From contig NZ_JALXBJ010000012.1 of the NCBI RefSeq assembly GCF_026991495.1, forward strand, positions 1 to 64,000: a stretch of 64,000 nucleotides of DNA. The letters are read 5' to 3'. The position numbers and the translations under genes were made by a program. Positions within the stretch are counted from its first letter, which is position 1, and each line of letters starts with the position of its first letter. The DNA is from Thermococcus sp. (GTDB taxonomy: Archaea > Methanobacteriota_B > Thermococci > Thermococcales > Thermococcaceae). The notes beneath the pieces are model-generated. The model saw only the letters and a list, made by a program, of their open reading frames with translations, had not been told where the DNA came from and did no database searches. This document shows positions 28,061-38,410 of this stretch, in pieces.

Positions 28061-28231
28061 CCCAAACTGAGTATTAGAAAGGGCTTTGCATGTTTTAAAG
28101 CTTTCTTTAACCTTTAGTTTGGTCTAAAAGGAGCGAGAGAACGGTTTTAGACATAAAAAGGCAGGACAGCCCTGAACATCTAACAAATGCACATAGGTGA
28201 ACTATGAAAATGAAGGAGCATGAAGTGGGAA

Positions 28232-29713
28232 TCAGCGGCCAACCACCTTCGCCCAGCCCATGGCCCTCCTCACAGCTTCCTTCCACCCGCGGTAGAGCTT
28301 CTCCCTTGTCTCATCGTCCATCTTCGGCTCAAAGACTTTCTCCGCCCTCCAGAGCTCCTTTATCTCCGCCAAGCTTTCCCAGTAGCCAACGGCAAGGCCG
28401 GCCAAGTAGGCGGCCCCCAAAGCAGTTGTTTCCTTAACCACGGGCCTGACGACGCGCCTCTTCAGTACGTCCGCCTGGAACTGCATCAGGAAATCGTTTG
28501 AGGTTGCACCGCCATCAACGCGGAGCTCCTTTATGCCAACGAGTTTCTCCATCTCCTCGATAACGTCGCGCGTAAGGTATGCTATGGCCTCGAGGGTGGC
28601 CCTGGCGAGGTGCTCCCTGCCCGTTCCGCGCGTTATGCCGATTATCAGCCCGCGCGCGAACTGATCCCAGTAGGGTGCCCCGAGGCCGACGAAGGCCGGC
28701 ACGAAGTAAACCCCCTCGTTGCTCCTCAGCTTTCTTGCGAGCCCTTCCGTTTCGGAGGCGTGTTTGATTATCCTTATTCCGTCCCTGAGCCACTGAACCG
28801 CGGCGCCTGTTACGAAAACGCTCCCTTCGAGGGCGTAGGTGACCTTCCCGTTGAGGCCCCATGCAATAGTTGTGAGCAGGTTGTCGGAATAGCGGACGGT
28901 CTTCCCTGTGTTTGCGAGGATGAAGCTCCCGGTCCCGTAGGTTGCCTTCACCATTCCAGTCTCGAAAGCCGCCTGTCCGAAGAGCGCGGCCTGCTGGTCG
29001 CCGGCGTCTCCGCCCACCGGGATTTCGGCACCGATTACGCCCCTCTTCGTGTAGCCGTAGACCTCGCTCGACTCCCTCACCTCAGGGAGAACGCCCTCCG
29101 GAATGTCGAAGAGCTCAAGTAGCTCGTCGTCCCACTCCAGCTTTTTGATGTTGAAGAGCATCGTCCTGGAGGCGTTGGAGTAGTCGGTGACGTGCTCACC
29201 GGTGAGGCGGTAGATTAGGAAGGTATCCACCGTCCCGAAGAGGGCCTCACCCCTCTCAGCTTTCTCCCTCAGGCCGGGCACGTTGTCGAGGAGCCACTTG
29301 AGCTTGCTCGCGGAAAAGTATGCATCGGGCACGAGACCGGTCTTCTCCTTGATGAGGCTTCCGTACTCGCGCTTTACCTCCTCCACCATCTCAGCCGTCC
29401 TCCTGCACTGCCAGACTATGGCGTTGTAGAGCGGCCTTCCGCTTTTGTCCCAGACTATCGTCGTCTCGCGCTGGTTGGTAACGCCCATGGCGGTTATCTG
29501 CGCCGGCTCAATCTTTGCCCTCTCAATGGCCGTCCTTATCGCCCTCAGCTGCGCCTCCCATATCTCCTCCGGGTCGTGCTCCACCCAGCCGGGCTTTGGA
29601 TAGTGCTGCGGAAACTCGTACTGACCGAGTCCGAGGACGTTGCTCTCCCTGTCGAAGAGTATCGCCCGAGCTGAGGTAGTCCCCTCGTCGAGTGAGAGTA
29701 CGAACTTCTCCAT
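28232..29713 (-). CDS. glpK: Glycerol kinase
   Basis: [74 protein letters not shown]. Confidence 0.95.
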   Translation of the reverse strand: MEKFVLSLDEGTTSARAILFDRESNVLGLGQYEFPQHYPKPGWVEHDPEEIWEAQLRAIRTAIERAKIEPAQITAMGVTNQRETTIVWDKSGRPLYNAIVWQCRRTAEMVEEVKREYGSLIKEKTGLVPDAYFSASKLKWLLDNVPGLREKAERGEALFGTVDTFLIYRLTGEHVTDYSNASRTMLFNIKKLEWDDELLELFDIPEGVLPEVRESSEVYGYTKRGVIGAEIPVGGDAGDQQAALFGQAAFETGMVKATYGTGSFILANTGKTVRYSDNLLTTIAWGLNGKVTYALEGSVFVTGAAVQWLRDGIRIIKHASETEGLARKLRSNEGVYFVPAFVGLGAPYWDQFARGLIIGITRGTGREHLARATLEAIAYLTRDVIEEMEKLVGIKELRVDGGATSNDFLMQFQADVLKRRVVRPVVKETTALGAAYLAGLAVGYWESLAEIKELWRAEKVFEPKMDDETREKLYRGWKEAVRRAMGWAKVVGR

Positions 29714-29763
29714 GCCACCACCAAGAATTAAGAAAGGCGGGAGGATATATTAGGGATTCGGTC

Positions 29764-30504
29764 TCACCTGAGACCAAGGGAACTGAGGTAGCTGATCATC
29801 CTCTCGACGTCGTTGGCTATAACCCCATCGAAGAGCCCGCCCAGCCTGATGAGGTTGTCGTTCTGGTAGTAGAGCTCCTCGTTGAGTGGCCAGAGGAGAA
29901 CCTTTAAGCCAGCTTTCTTGACCATCTGGAGGGCCCCAACGGTCTTCTCGACGCCGAGGATGGCTAAAGCGTCTATCGGCGCGTTGATTGACCAGGGGCT
30001 TACCCTGGGCATCAGCTCCGGCAGTTTTGCTATCGTCTCCTCGCGGTCGATGAGTATTCCTATCCTCGTTTCCGGGTCGAGCTTTCTGTACTTTTCAAGG
30101 GCATCGAGATGGAACGATGAAACTACAACCCTCTCCGGGCTGTGGGCCCTTACTATCTCAGCAGTTCTCTCGACGGCATCCGCGTCCTTAATCTCGACGT
30201 TTATGATTGCCTCCCTGGGAAGGGCCTCAAAGACCTCCTCCAAAGTTGGTATCCTCTCCCCGTTTCCGAAGTCGAGCCCTTTAAGCTCTTCCAAGGTCAT
30301 CTCCTTGACTCTACCGCTCCCGTTGCTCGTCCTGTCAACGGTCTCGTCGTGGATTACAACGACTTCCCCGTCCTTCGTGAGCCAGACGTCGAGCTCGACT
30401 CCATCGGCTCCTGCCTCGATGGCCTTTTTGAAGGCCAAGAGGGTGTTCTCAGGGTATTTGGCTGAGTACCCCCTGTGACCGAGCACCAAGATCTTGCCTC
30501 CCAT
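29764..30504 (-). CDS. Glycerophosphodiester phosphodiesterase 1
   Basis: [45 protein letters not shown]. Confidence 0.9.
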   Translation of the reverse strand: MGGKILVLGHRGYSAKYPENTLLAFKKAIEAGADGVELDVWLTKDGEVVVIHDETVDRTSNGSGRVKEMTLEELKGLDFGNGERIPTLEEVFEALPREAIINVEIKDADAVERTAEIVRAHSPERVVVSSFHLDALEKYRKLDPETRIGILIDREETIAKLPELMPRVSPWSINAPIDALAILGVEKTVGALQMVKKAGLKVLLWPLNEELYYQNDNLIRLGGLFDGVIANDVERMISYLSSLGLR

Positions 30505-31240
30505 GCAGATCACCGTAGTGACCTTCTCGCTCGCCGTAAAAAACCTTTCTTAGCCTCGCCGGGTCGTCGGAGATTACGGCGTCGACGAAGGGGAGGAACC
30601 TCGGAACCCACGAAAGCTCGTCCATCTCGTAGTTCCAGAGGTAGATCCGAAGCCCGCGCTTTCGGAGGACTCTCATGAGCGAGACCACGGCGTTGTAGCC
30701 TATATAGGAGACAGCGTCGATGGGTACGTGGAGGGAGTGCAAGCCCTTAAGTCTCGGGATCCAGGGAATGGAAGAGTAGCCGACTATGGAGAAGCCCACC
30801 CTGCAGTCTGGGCACTCACGGAGAAGGGAGAGGATTATCTCAGGTGAATCCGCCGAGAAAATGGCCCGTTCAACAGCCCCAGCCCGTTCGAGAGTTCTTA
30901 CTACCCCCTCAGACGTTTCCGCTTCCTTAACGTCCACGTCAAAGACAGCACTTGGAAAGCTCCTCACAACGCCGTCAACGGTGGGTATCATCTTCCCGAG
31001 GGGGTGAAGCCGCCTGAGCTCCGCGAGGGTGAGGTTCCTAAGCCGGTAGGTTCTGCCACCTGAGCGAAAGCCCTCATCGTGGTGGACGACGAGCTTTCCG
31101 TCAGCAGTCATCCTGACGTCGAACTCCACTCCGTCTGCGTACCTCAGCGCCCTTCGAAAAGCCGGAATCGTGTTCTCAAGTTCTCCCCTAAAGCCCCTGT
31201 GACCGAGTATGAAAAGTTTTTCACTGTCCATAGGTGGCAT
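30449..31240 (-). CDS. Glycerophosphodiester phosphodiesterase 2, divergent
   Basis: [45 protein letters not shown]. Confidence 0.85.
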   Translation of the reverse strand: MPPMDSEKLFILGHRGFRGELENTIPAFRRALRYADGVEFDVRMTADGKLVVHHDEGFRSGGRTYRLRNLTLAELRRLHPLGKMIPTVDGVVRSFPSAVFDVDVKEAETSEGVVRTLERAGAVERAIFSADSPEIILSLLRECPDCRVGFSIVGYSSIPWIPRLKGLHSLHVPIDAVSYIGYNAVVSLMRVLRKRGLRIYLWNYEMDELSWVPRFLPFVDAVISDDPARLRKVFYGEREGHYGDLHGRQDLGARSQGVLSQIP

Positions 31241-31322
31241 CTCCCCTGCCGCCCAAAGATGGGCTGAAAACCCTTAAAAGCTTCCCCGCCCAAACCTGTT
31301 ATGCTATAATTTATACCGTGGG

Positions 31323-32648
31323 GTGATCCCTGTGTCCAACGATGAGAAGAGGTTTAAATGGAGCGTTATCTTGGGCCTCGCGTTCTTGGGCTTCAGCATG
31401 AGCACCGGCTGGGCGCTGAACAAGGGGTACTCCTTTAAACTGATAGAGCACTCCTACACCTACTCCCCCCTGATCATCGGAACCATCCTGTCCCTTCAGG
31501 GTCTCATAGGAAGCATAGTCCCCATACTCTCCGGCTACTACAGCGACGTTCACAGCTCAAAGCACGGCAAGAGAAAGCCCCTGATACTCGTCGGCGGCAT
31601 CCTCGGCGCTTTGGCGACCGCCACCATATACACCGTCTACATAGCCCACGCCAGCATAGTGGTCTTTGCACTCGCGTTGGCGTTCTTCTTCTTCTCGCTG
31701 TACTTCTACTCACCGCTCTACCGCGCCCTCCTTCCAGAGGTGGTTCACAGCGGTGCCAGGGGGACTGCCAGCGGGGTAATAACGCTATTCGAGTGGATGG
31801 GCAACCTCGTCCTCTTCGGCTCGATAGCCTTCCTCGCCGCCAAGGCCTCACACCTGTACCCCAAAGCAGGGGATCAGATAGAGGCAATGATAGAGGCCAA
31901 CTACCTCGTGATACCCTTCATAGTCGTCGGCCTCATGCTCCTCATCTCGGCGGCGTACATATACTTCTACATAAAGGAGCCAGAGAAACCGGCGGCTCAG
32001 GCTGAGATAAGCCTCTGGAGCTATTTAGGGGAGATCTTCAGGGACAGGGAGTTCACCAACTTCTACCTAGTTCAGATACTGTTCTGGCTGAGCTTTGAAT
32101 TCATAGCCGTCTTCATGTTCGGTATCCTCAGGTCGGTCCTCAACACCGAGAAGGTCACGGCAGCCGGCAACGTCCTCATGGCCCTCTTCAACGTTACCGT
32201 TCTCATAGGTGCGGTCACCGGCGGGCCCCTCTACGACAGGATCGGGAGGAGGAAGTCAATACTCGTCGGGGGCGTGGTGTTCCTCGTGCCCTTCCTCATT
32301 GGCTGGTTCGTCCACACCTTCGGCCAGATGATGGTCCTCATTGGACTGGGGGGCATAGGATGGGGCATCTTCGTGGCGACCTCATGGCCCGTGGTCGGCG
32401 ACATGCTCAGCAAGTACCAGCGCGAGGAGCTCAACGGCATCTACTACGGCGTCTTTGAGGCCGCAAAATCCTTCCCGGTCTTCATCGCGGCAATAACCGG
32501 CGGCATCATAGTCTACTTGACCGGCGGGGCAAGCTTCACCGAGGCCAACTTCAACTACAGGATCCTCTTCCCAGTGGGTGCCCTCTTCATAATAATCGCC
32601 CTCCCCCTGATATGGAGCATGAAGCACCTCGACGTTGAGAAGGGTTAA
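31323..32648 (+). CDS. MFS transporter, possibly for glycerophosphodiester or sugar
   Basis: 12-TM-like hydrophobicity, GYYSDVHSSKHGKRKPLILVG and GGPLYDRIGRRKSILVGG loops. Confidence 0.8.
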   Translation: MIPVSNDEKRFKWSVILGLAFLGFSMSTGWALNKGYSFKLIEHSYTYSPLIIGTILSLQGLIGSIVPILSGYYSDVHSSKHGKRKPLILVGGILGALATATIYTVYIAHASIVVFALALAFFFFSLYFYSPLYRALLPEVVHSGARGTASGVITLFEWMGNLVLFGSIAFLAAKASHLYPKAGDQIEAMIEANYLVIPFIVVGLMLLISAAYIYFYIKEPEKPAAQAEISLWSYLGEIFRDREFTNFYLVQILFWLSFEFIAVFMFGILRSVLNTEKVTAAGNVLMALFNVTVLIGAVTGGPLYDRIGRRKSILVGGVVFLVPFLIGWFVHTFGQMMVLIGLGGIGWGIFVATSWPVVGDMLSKYQREELNGIYYGVFEAAKSFPVFIAAITGGIIVYLTGGASFTEANFNYRILFPVGALFIIIALPLIWSMKHLDVEKG

Positions 32649-32674
32649 ATATCTCTCCCCCACAATTTCTTTGG

Positions 32675-32977
32675 GTGAAGAAGGTGAGAATCCTTAAAGA
32701 GATAAGGGAAATCCTCCGGGAGCACATGGACGAACTAAAATCGAAGTACGGCGTTCGCACCATTGAGATTTTCGGGTCCTATGCCCGAGGAGAGCAGGGA
32801 AAAGACGGCGACCTCGACCTTCTCGTCGAGTTCGAAAAACCTGCGGGGTTATTGACGATTTCGATGCTCCAGGTTTACCTCTCAGACCTGCTCGGGATTG
32901 AAGTGGACGTCATCCCCCAGGACTCCCTAAGACGGGAGCTGTGGAAGAGCGTGAAGAGGGAGGCAGTGGGGATATGA
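32675..32977 (+). CDS. MntA-like minimal nucleotidyltransferase
   Basis: IEIFGSYARGEQGKDGDLDLLVEF; ATGA overlap with next ORF. Confidence 0.85.
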   Translation: MKKVRILKEIREILREHMDELKSKYGVRTIEIFGSYARGEQGKDGDLDLLVEFEKPAGLLTISMLQVYLSDLLGIEVDVIPQDSLRRELWKSVKREAVGI

Positions 32978-33192
32978 GACGCTGCGATCAAGCCGCAAAA
33001 GCCGTGCCTCCAGAGGTTCGTGAAAAGTACCCCGAGATACCCTGGAGGGCAATAGCCGGGAGGAGAGACCGGCTGATTCATGGATATTTTGGTGTAAACC
33101 CCAAAACCGTCTGGATAACCGTCGTCAAGGATCTTCCTCCGCTGAAGGATGCGCTCAAGAAGATCCCCAAAGGGGAGGGTGATGAGAGATGA
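32974..33192 (+). pseudogene. N-terminally truncated HepT/HEPN toxin
   Basis: MRRCDQAAKAVPPEVREKYPEIPWRAIAGRRDRLIHGYFGVN aligns only to the C-terminal ~60 residues of the intact HepT at 17465-17791. Confidence 0.7.
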
Positions 33193-34052
33193 TTGCACAG
33201 ATCGTGATAATCCTCGTTTTGCTATTCTTCCTATTCGTGATCTTCGTCGCTTACAAGATGGTCAAGCCCCCGCGCTTTATAGGGGACTGGACGCCTAAAG
33301 ATCTTGGCTTCGACTACGAGGACGTAACCTTCGAGAGCGGGGACGGGCTCAAGCTCAGTGGCTGGTGGATAGACAACGGGAGCGAGAAGACGGTTATACC
33401 TCTCCACGGCTACACGAGGAGCAGGTGGGACGACGTCTACATGAAGCCCGTCACCGAGTTCCTGCTGAAGGAGGGCTACAACGTCCTGACCTTCGACTTC
33501 CGTGCCCACGGAAAGAGCGAGGGAAACTACACGACGGTCGGCGATAGGGAAATCGAGGACGTTAGGGGGGCCGTTGAGTGGCTGGTCGAGAACCACCCGG
33601 AGAGGGCGAAGAGGATAGGACTCGTTGGCTTCTCCATGGGCGCGGTGCTGACGATAAGGGCCCTCGCTGAGATAAACGGGGTCTGCTGCGGCGTCGCCGA
33701 TTCACCCCCAATAGACATGGACAGGACGGGGGCGAGGGGCCTGAAGTACTTTGCAAACCTCCCGGAGTGGCTCTACACCTTCGTCAAGCCCCTCACAAAG
33801 CTCGTCAGCGGTGCAAGAGAGCTCAACGTAATGGACTACGCCGATAAGGTCAGAAAACCGCTCCTCCTGATACAGGGCGACAGCGACCCCCTCATTAAAG
33901 TGGATGAGGTTAGGGCCTTCTACGAGAAAAACAGGGGGGTCAACCCGGACGTCGAGCTCTGGGTCACTGATGCCCCCCACGTGAGGACGCTCAAGCTCCA
34001 CCCTGAGGAATGGAAGGCCAAAGTGGGAGAGTTCTTCAGGAAATACCTCTGA
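33189..34052 (+). CDS. Membrane-anchored alpha/beta hydrolase
   Basis: N-terminal TM, IPLHGYTRSRWDD, FDFRAHGKSEG, GLVGFSMGAVLTI, QGDSDPLI. Confidence 0.85.
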   Translation: MIAQIVIILVLLFFLFVIFVAYKMVKPPRFIGDWTPKDLGFDYEDVTFESGDGLKLSGWWIDNGSEKTVIPLHGYTRSRWDDVYMKPVTEFLLKEGYNVLTFDFRAHGKSEGNYTTVGDREIEDVRGAVEWLVENHPERAKRIGLVGFSMGAVLTIRALAEINGVCCGVADSPPIDMDRTGARGLKYFANLPEWLYTFVKPLTKLVSGARELNVMDYADKVRKPLLLIQGDSDPLIKVDEVRAFYEKNRGVNPDVELWVTDAPHVRTLKLHPEEWKAKVGEFFRKYL

Positions 34053-34114
34053 GGGGCACTTGAGCCCTCATCTTTTTTGGAGGTTCCCAAGTCCTTTTAT
34101 TGGGGTGAAAAAGG

Positions 34115-35344
34115 TCACTGGAGCCTCTTAATTGCCCAGTTGTACAGGAGCACCACTATCAGGAGCATCACCAGGGAGTTTATTGCAATCCACACGACAT
34201 CCGGAAAGACCTCACTCGGAGGCCTGTGGTAGATCTCCAGGAGCCGGAGATCCTTGACTGCCGTGCCGAGCGGGAAGTAGTCCGCTATCGGCCTCGCCCA
34301 CCTGGGCAGTATGCTTTCTGGAATGACTATGGCAGCTAAGAAGAGCAGGGGCATCGAGAGCAGGTTCACGAGGGCGTTCGTTGCCTTCATGCTCCTTGTT
34401 CCCATCGCTATCGCCAGACCCAGGCTCATCGAGAAGACCGCTGAAAGAGCTATTATGAGCCATCCCGTGGGGCCGGGGAAGACAGTCTCCTTAAACACCG
34501 CCTTGGAGTAGCCTATCCCTATCAGTATGCTCGCCGTTATCACTATGAAGGTCGAGAGCATCTTGCCCACGAGGAAGTCCCAGGCGGTGGCGGGTGAGGC
34601 GGCGATCCTCCTCAGCGTTCCCTTCTCGATCTCCTCGAATAGAAGGTTCGAAACCGTCAGCATCGTTGCGAATAGGAACTGGATGCCTATGAAGCTCGTC
34701 ACGTAGAACTTTATCGGTGATGGCCTCTCCCCCTTGACCGCCTCCTCCCTGAGGCTTATGGGGTCTATCAGCCCCATCATGTACGCCCTTAGCATGGAAG
34801 GCGAGAGGTTTGCGGAGAGGTTCTTTGGCAGATAAGCTTCAACGTATCCGAGAGTGATGTTGAGCTTTCTGTAGGCCATTTCCCTCTCGAACTCCGAGAA
34901 GAAGCCCTTCACGACCCCGCTCGCTATCTGGTACTTCTGGGGGTCGCTCCTGTCGAAGTAAGCGTAAACCTTTCCCTGTAAACCACTGCTCACGTTCTCA
35001 CCGAATCCCTGAGGGAAAAGCAACAGAACGTCAACCCTTCCTGCTTTTACGGCTTTCAGTCCGGCGCTCTCGTCTGGATACCTGGTTATGCGGAAAATCC
35101 TCTGGCCGTCAACGCTCACGTTCTCCATTATGCCGATCAGCGTTGACGCCGTGAAGGGGGCGCTCTCGTTGAAGTAAACTGCCCCAACGTGAACCACCAC
35201 CGGGGGACTCGAACCGCCCCATATGGCCCCGAGCAGGGTCACCCACATGAGCGGGAAGACGAATATCCAGAACACGGCCATTCTGTCCCTTCTCGTCTCC
35301 CTCAAGTCCTTCACGACTATGCCCTTAACGGCCCTCGCCTTCAT
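34115..35344 (-). CDS. ABC-2 type transporter permease
   Basis: Polytopic membrane protein with large extracytoplasmic loop; coupled to the ATPase. Confidence 0.85.
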   Translation of the reverse strand: MKARAVKGIVVKDLRETRRDRMAVFWIFVFPLMWVTLLGAIWGGSSPPVVVHVGAVYFNESAPFTASTLIGIMENVSVDGQRIFRITRYPDESAGLKAVKAGRVDVLLLFPQGFGENVSSGLQGKVYAYFDRSDPQKYQIASGVVKGFFSEFEREMAYRKLNITLGYVEAYLPKNLSANLSPSMLRAYMMGLIDPISLREEAVKGERPSPIKFYVTSFIGIQFLFATMLTVSNLLFEEIEKGTLRRIAASPATAWDFLVGKMLSTFIVITASILIGIGYSKAVFKETVFPGPTGWLIIALSAVFSMSLGLAIAMGTRSMKATNALVNLLSMPLLFLAAIVIPESILPRWARPIADYFPLGTAVKDLRLLEIYHRPPSEVFPDVVWIAINSLVMLLIVVLLYNWAIKRLQ

Positions 35345-36228
35345 TCCAATCCCCTCCCGGTCAGCTTGAGGAACACGTCCTCAAGGCTCGGCTCCTCAAT
35401 CCGAATACTCCTGATCTCGCTCCCGCCCTCCACTAGGGCCTCGACTACTTTAGGCAGTGCCTTTCTTGCATCCTCAACGGAGACCCTGAGAACGTTTTCC
35501 CTCTCTATGGCCCTGAACTCCCTGAGTATTGCCTCAGTTCCCCGAAGAATCCCCTCGACGTGGATAACGCTCTCGTTGCCAGCGAGCCTTTTGAGCTCCT
35601 CGGGGGTTCCGACCGCTATCACCTGCCCCTCGTTCATTATCGCCACCCTGTCGGCCAAAGCTTCCGCCTCCTCCATGTAATGAGTCGCCAGCAGAACAGT
35701 TTTCCCCTCCTCTCTAAACTCCTTTATCAGCTCCCACAGCTCCCTTTTAGAGGGCACGTCAAGGCCTGTTGAAGGCTCGTCGAGAACCAGTACCCTCGGG
35801 TCGTAGAGGAGGGCAACCGCGAGGTTCAACCTCTTTTTGAAGCCACCGCTCAGCTCCTTAGCCTTCTTTTTGGCCGGGAGCTTAAACCTCTCGATGAGCT
35901 CGTCCACCCTCTTTCCAGGGACGTCGTAGAGGTCGGCGTAGAACTCAAGGTTTTCCCTGACTGTCAGGTCGTCGTAGGCCAAACTCTCCTGGGGGGCATA
36001 GCCGATGAGACGGGCGGTCTTCTTTGAGAGGGATTCCCCAAAGACCCTTATCTCGCCTGAGTCGTAGGAGAGTCCCTCGGCGAGGATCCTTATGAGCGTT
36101 GTTTTTCCGGCACCGTTGGGCCCGAGGAGCGCGAACACCTCCCCCTCATCGACGTCGAGGTTTATTCCGTTGAGCGCAATGAAGTTCCCGTAGCTCTTCC
36201 TCAGGCCCCTAACTTCAATGGCCCTCAT
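35341..36228 (-). CDS. ABC transporter ATP-binding protein
   Basis: ALLGPNGAGKTTLI, LSGGFKKRLNLAVALLYDPRVLVLDEPSTGLD. Confidence 0.9.
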   Translation of the reverse strand: MRAIEVRGLRKSYGNFIALNGINLDVDEGEVFALLGPNGAGKTTLIRILAEGLSYDSGEIRVFGESLSKKTARLIGYAPQESLAYDDLTVRENLEFYADLYDVPGKRVDELIERFKLPAKKKAKELSGGFKKRLNLAVALLYDPRVLVLDEPSTGLDVPSKRELWELIKEFREEGKTVLLATHYMEEAEALADRVAIMNEGQVIAVGTPEELKRLAGNESVIHVEGILRGTEAILREFRAIERENVLRVSVEDARKALPKVVEALVEGGSEIRSIRIEEPSLEDVFLKLTGRGLE

Positions 36229-36389
36229 CAACTTCACCACTATACACTACGCTCCCAAAGGATATAAAGCCCCGTGAAACTCTGGAATTCAGAGTAAACA
36301 GGATAGAGAAACTTAAGATGGACGACCCCCTGTTGTTATTCTCCCAAAAAGCATAAATATCCCACGGTGAATGATAATCCGGTGATAGA

Positions 36390-36713
36390 ATGGACTTCGA
36401 CCTCTTTATGGAGAGGTACGGCTACACAGTTCTCCTGATAGTTTTGGGAGCCGGGTCTATAGTCGGCATCTTCGCACTCTTGGGCTACAACCTCGTAAAG
36501 ATGGGGCACTTTACGAGGGAGGAGCTGCTGACGTTCCTGCTCATCCTTGTGATCGCCAGCGTAATAGCCGCCTACTTCGGCAGGTTCATGAACACCCTCA
36601 CAACGATAGCGAGCAGGGTGGGCTACCACTACAGGGCCAAGGTCTTTGAGGACAAGAAGAAGCTTGAAAGGGAGCGCGAAAAGCTTAGGGAGGAGGGAGG
36701 GAAGCTCTACTGA
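36390..36713 (+). CDS. Hypothetical membrane protein
   Basis: Two hydrophobic helices then charged helix KKKLEREREKLREEG. Confidence 0.65.
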   Translation: MDFDLFMERYGYTVLLIVLGAGSIVGIFALLGYNLVKMGHFTREELLTFLLILVIASVIAAYFGRFMNTLTTIASRVGYHYRAKVFEDKKKLEREREKLREEGGKLY

Positions 36714-36819
36714 GGCCTCGGCTAACCCTCTTCTCCTCACCGGTCAGCGTGGCTAACGCTCGTCATCGGCCCCTCCTGGATAGGGGGAACCTTTTAAAAA
36801 TCAACCTCCGAAACGGCGG

Positions 36820-36874
36820 AGGGGATGAAGAGCGTTTACCGGTCTGATGGATGATGAGACTGGCACTGGCGGAC
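36820..36874 (+). ncRNA. Candidate archaeal C/D box guide sRNA
   Basis: C-like ATGAAGA (36825), 12-nt spacer, D' CTGA (36844-36847), 3-nt, C' ATGATGA (36851-36857), 12-nt spacer, degenerate D-like CGGA; upstream TATA-like CTTTTAAAAAT (36791-36801). Confidence 0.45.
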
Positions 36875-36891
36875 CCAAAAGGGAAGGGGGA

Positions 36892-38409
36892 TTAGATGTC
36901 GATCCCGCCCCTCTCCTTCAGCTCGCGGTACATGCGCCAGCTGATTACTGGCCTCTTGACCGCTAAGACGTCGTCCACCCTTCTGACGGCGGTGCTGTGG
37001 GGCGCGCCCTTAACCAGCTCCGGATCGCTGTAGGCCTCCTCGCTTATCCTCTTTAACGCATCTACGTAGGCGTCGAGCTCCTCCCTGCTCGCCGACTCGG
37101 TCGGCTCTATCATCAGGGCCTCGTGCACTATCAGCGGGAAGTAAATAGTTGGCGCGTGCATTCCAAGGTCGAGGAGCCTCTTCGCTATATCAAGGGCCTT
37201 GACGCCGGTTTCCTTCTTCATGGGCTCGGCCGAGAAGACGGTCTCGTGCTTCCTCAGCTCCTTACCAGGCAGCTCGTAACCTCTGGTTCCTTTCAGCTTT
37301 CTCGTTATGTAGTTGGCGTTTAGCACCGCCACCTCGCTCGTGTTCCTTAGCCCTTCCCTCCCCAAGATCTTGAGGTAGGTGAGGGCCTTGACGAGGACGG
37401 CGAAGTTGCCGTAGAACTCCTTCACCTTGCCGATGCTCTTTGGCACGTCGTAGTCTAAGTAATAGCGGTCGTTCTCCTCGTCATAGCCCACCAGCGGGAC
37501 TGGGAGGTAGTCCTTGAGGAAGTCCTTGACGCCGACGGGCCCGCTTCCAGGGCCTCCCCCGCCGTGCGGGGTTGAGAAGGTCTTGTGGAGGTTGAGGTGG
37601 ACGACGTCGAAGCCCATGTCCCCCGGCCTCGCCTTCCCGAGGAGGGCGTTTAGGTTTGCGCCGTCGTAGTAGAGCAGGCCTCCAGCTTTGTGGACTATCT
37701 CCGCTATCTCGAGTATCTCGTCCTCGAAGATGCCGAGGGTGTTGGGGTTGGTGAGCATCAGCCCAGCGGTTCTCTCGCTCACGGCGTTCTCAAGGGCCTC
37801 CAAATCAACGGTTCCGTTCTCGTTCGAAGGTATTTCAACGACCCTGAAACCCGCCATCGCCGAGGAAGCAGGATTCGTCCCGTGGGCTGAATCAGGAACG
37901 ATCATCTCCGTCCTCTGAGTGTCGCCGCGGTCGAGGTGGTATGCCCTTATTATGCTCACACCTGTGAACTCACCGTGGGCCCCGGCGGAAGGCTGGAGCG
38001 TGAAGCGGTCCATACCTGTTATCTCCCTCAGCCATCCCTCCAGCTCCCACATTATCTTCAGCGCTCCCTGGACTGTCCTCTCGTCCTGATATGGGTGGAC
38101 GTAGGCCACGCCGGGGTGAGAGGCTATCTCCTCGTTTATCTTGGGGTTGTACTTCATGGTGCATGAACCGAGGGGATAAATCCCGGAGTCAACGCCGTAG
38201 TTCATCTCGCTCAGCCTTGTATAGTGCTTGACTACCTCGGGCTCGCTCAGCTCGGGAAGGTCGAGCCTGCTCTTCCTCCTCAGCTTCTCGGGGATCTCGA
38301 CTTCTACGTCTTCAATCGGCTTCGGAAGTGTATACCCGACCCTTCCCGGGCGGGAGAGCTCGAAGATAAGGGGTTCGTCCCATTTTGCCTGCATGAACAT
38401 CTCCACCAC
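36892..38409 (-). CDS. gcvPB: Glycine dehydrogenase (decarboxylating) subunit 2
   Basis: [47 protein letters not shown]. Confidence 0.95.
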   Translation of the reverse strand: MVEMFMQAKWDEPLIFELSRPGRVGYTLPKPIEDVEVEIPEKLRRKSRLDLPELSEPEVVKHYTRLSEMNYGVDSGIYPLGSCTMKYNPKINEEIASHPGVAYVHPYQDERTVQGALKIMWELEGWLREITGMDRFTLQPSAGAHGEFTGVSIIRAYHLDRGDTQRTEMIVPDSAHGTNPASSAMAGFRVVEIPSNENGTVDLEALENAVSERTAGLMLTNPNTLGIFEDEILEIAEIVHKAGGLLYYDGANLNALLGKARPGDMGFDVVHLNLHKTFSTPHGGGGPGSGPVGVKDFLKDYLPVPLVGYDEENDRYYLDYDVPKSIGKVKEFYGNFAVLVKALTYLKILGREGLRNTSEVAVLNANYITRKLKGTRGYELPGKELRKHETVFSAEPMKKETGVKALDIAKRLLDLGMHAPTIYFPLIVHEALMIEPTESASREELDAYVDALKRISEEAYSDPELVKGAPHSTAVRRVDDVLAVKRPVISWRMYRELKERGGIDI

Positions 38410-38410
38410 C

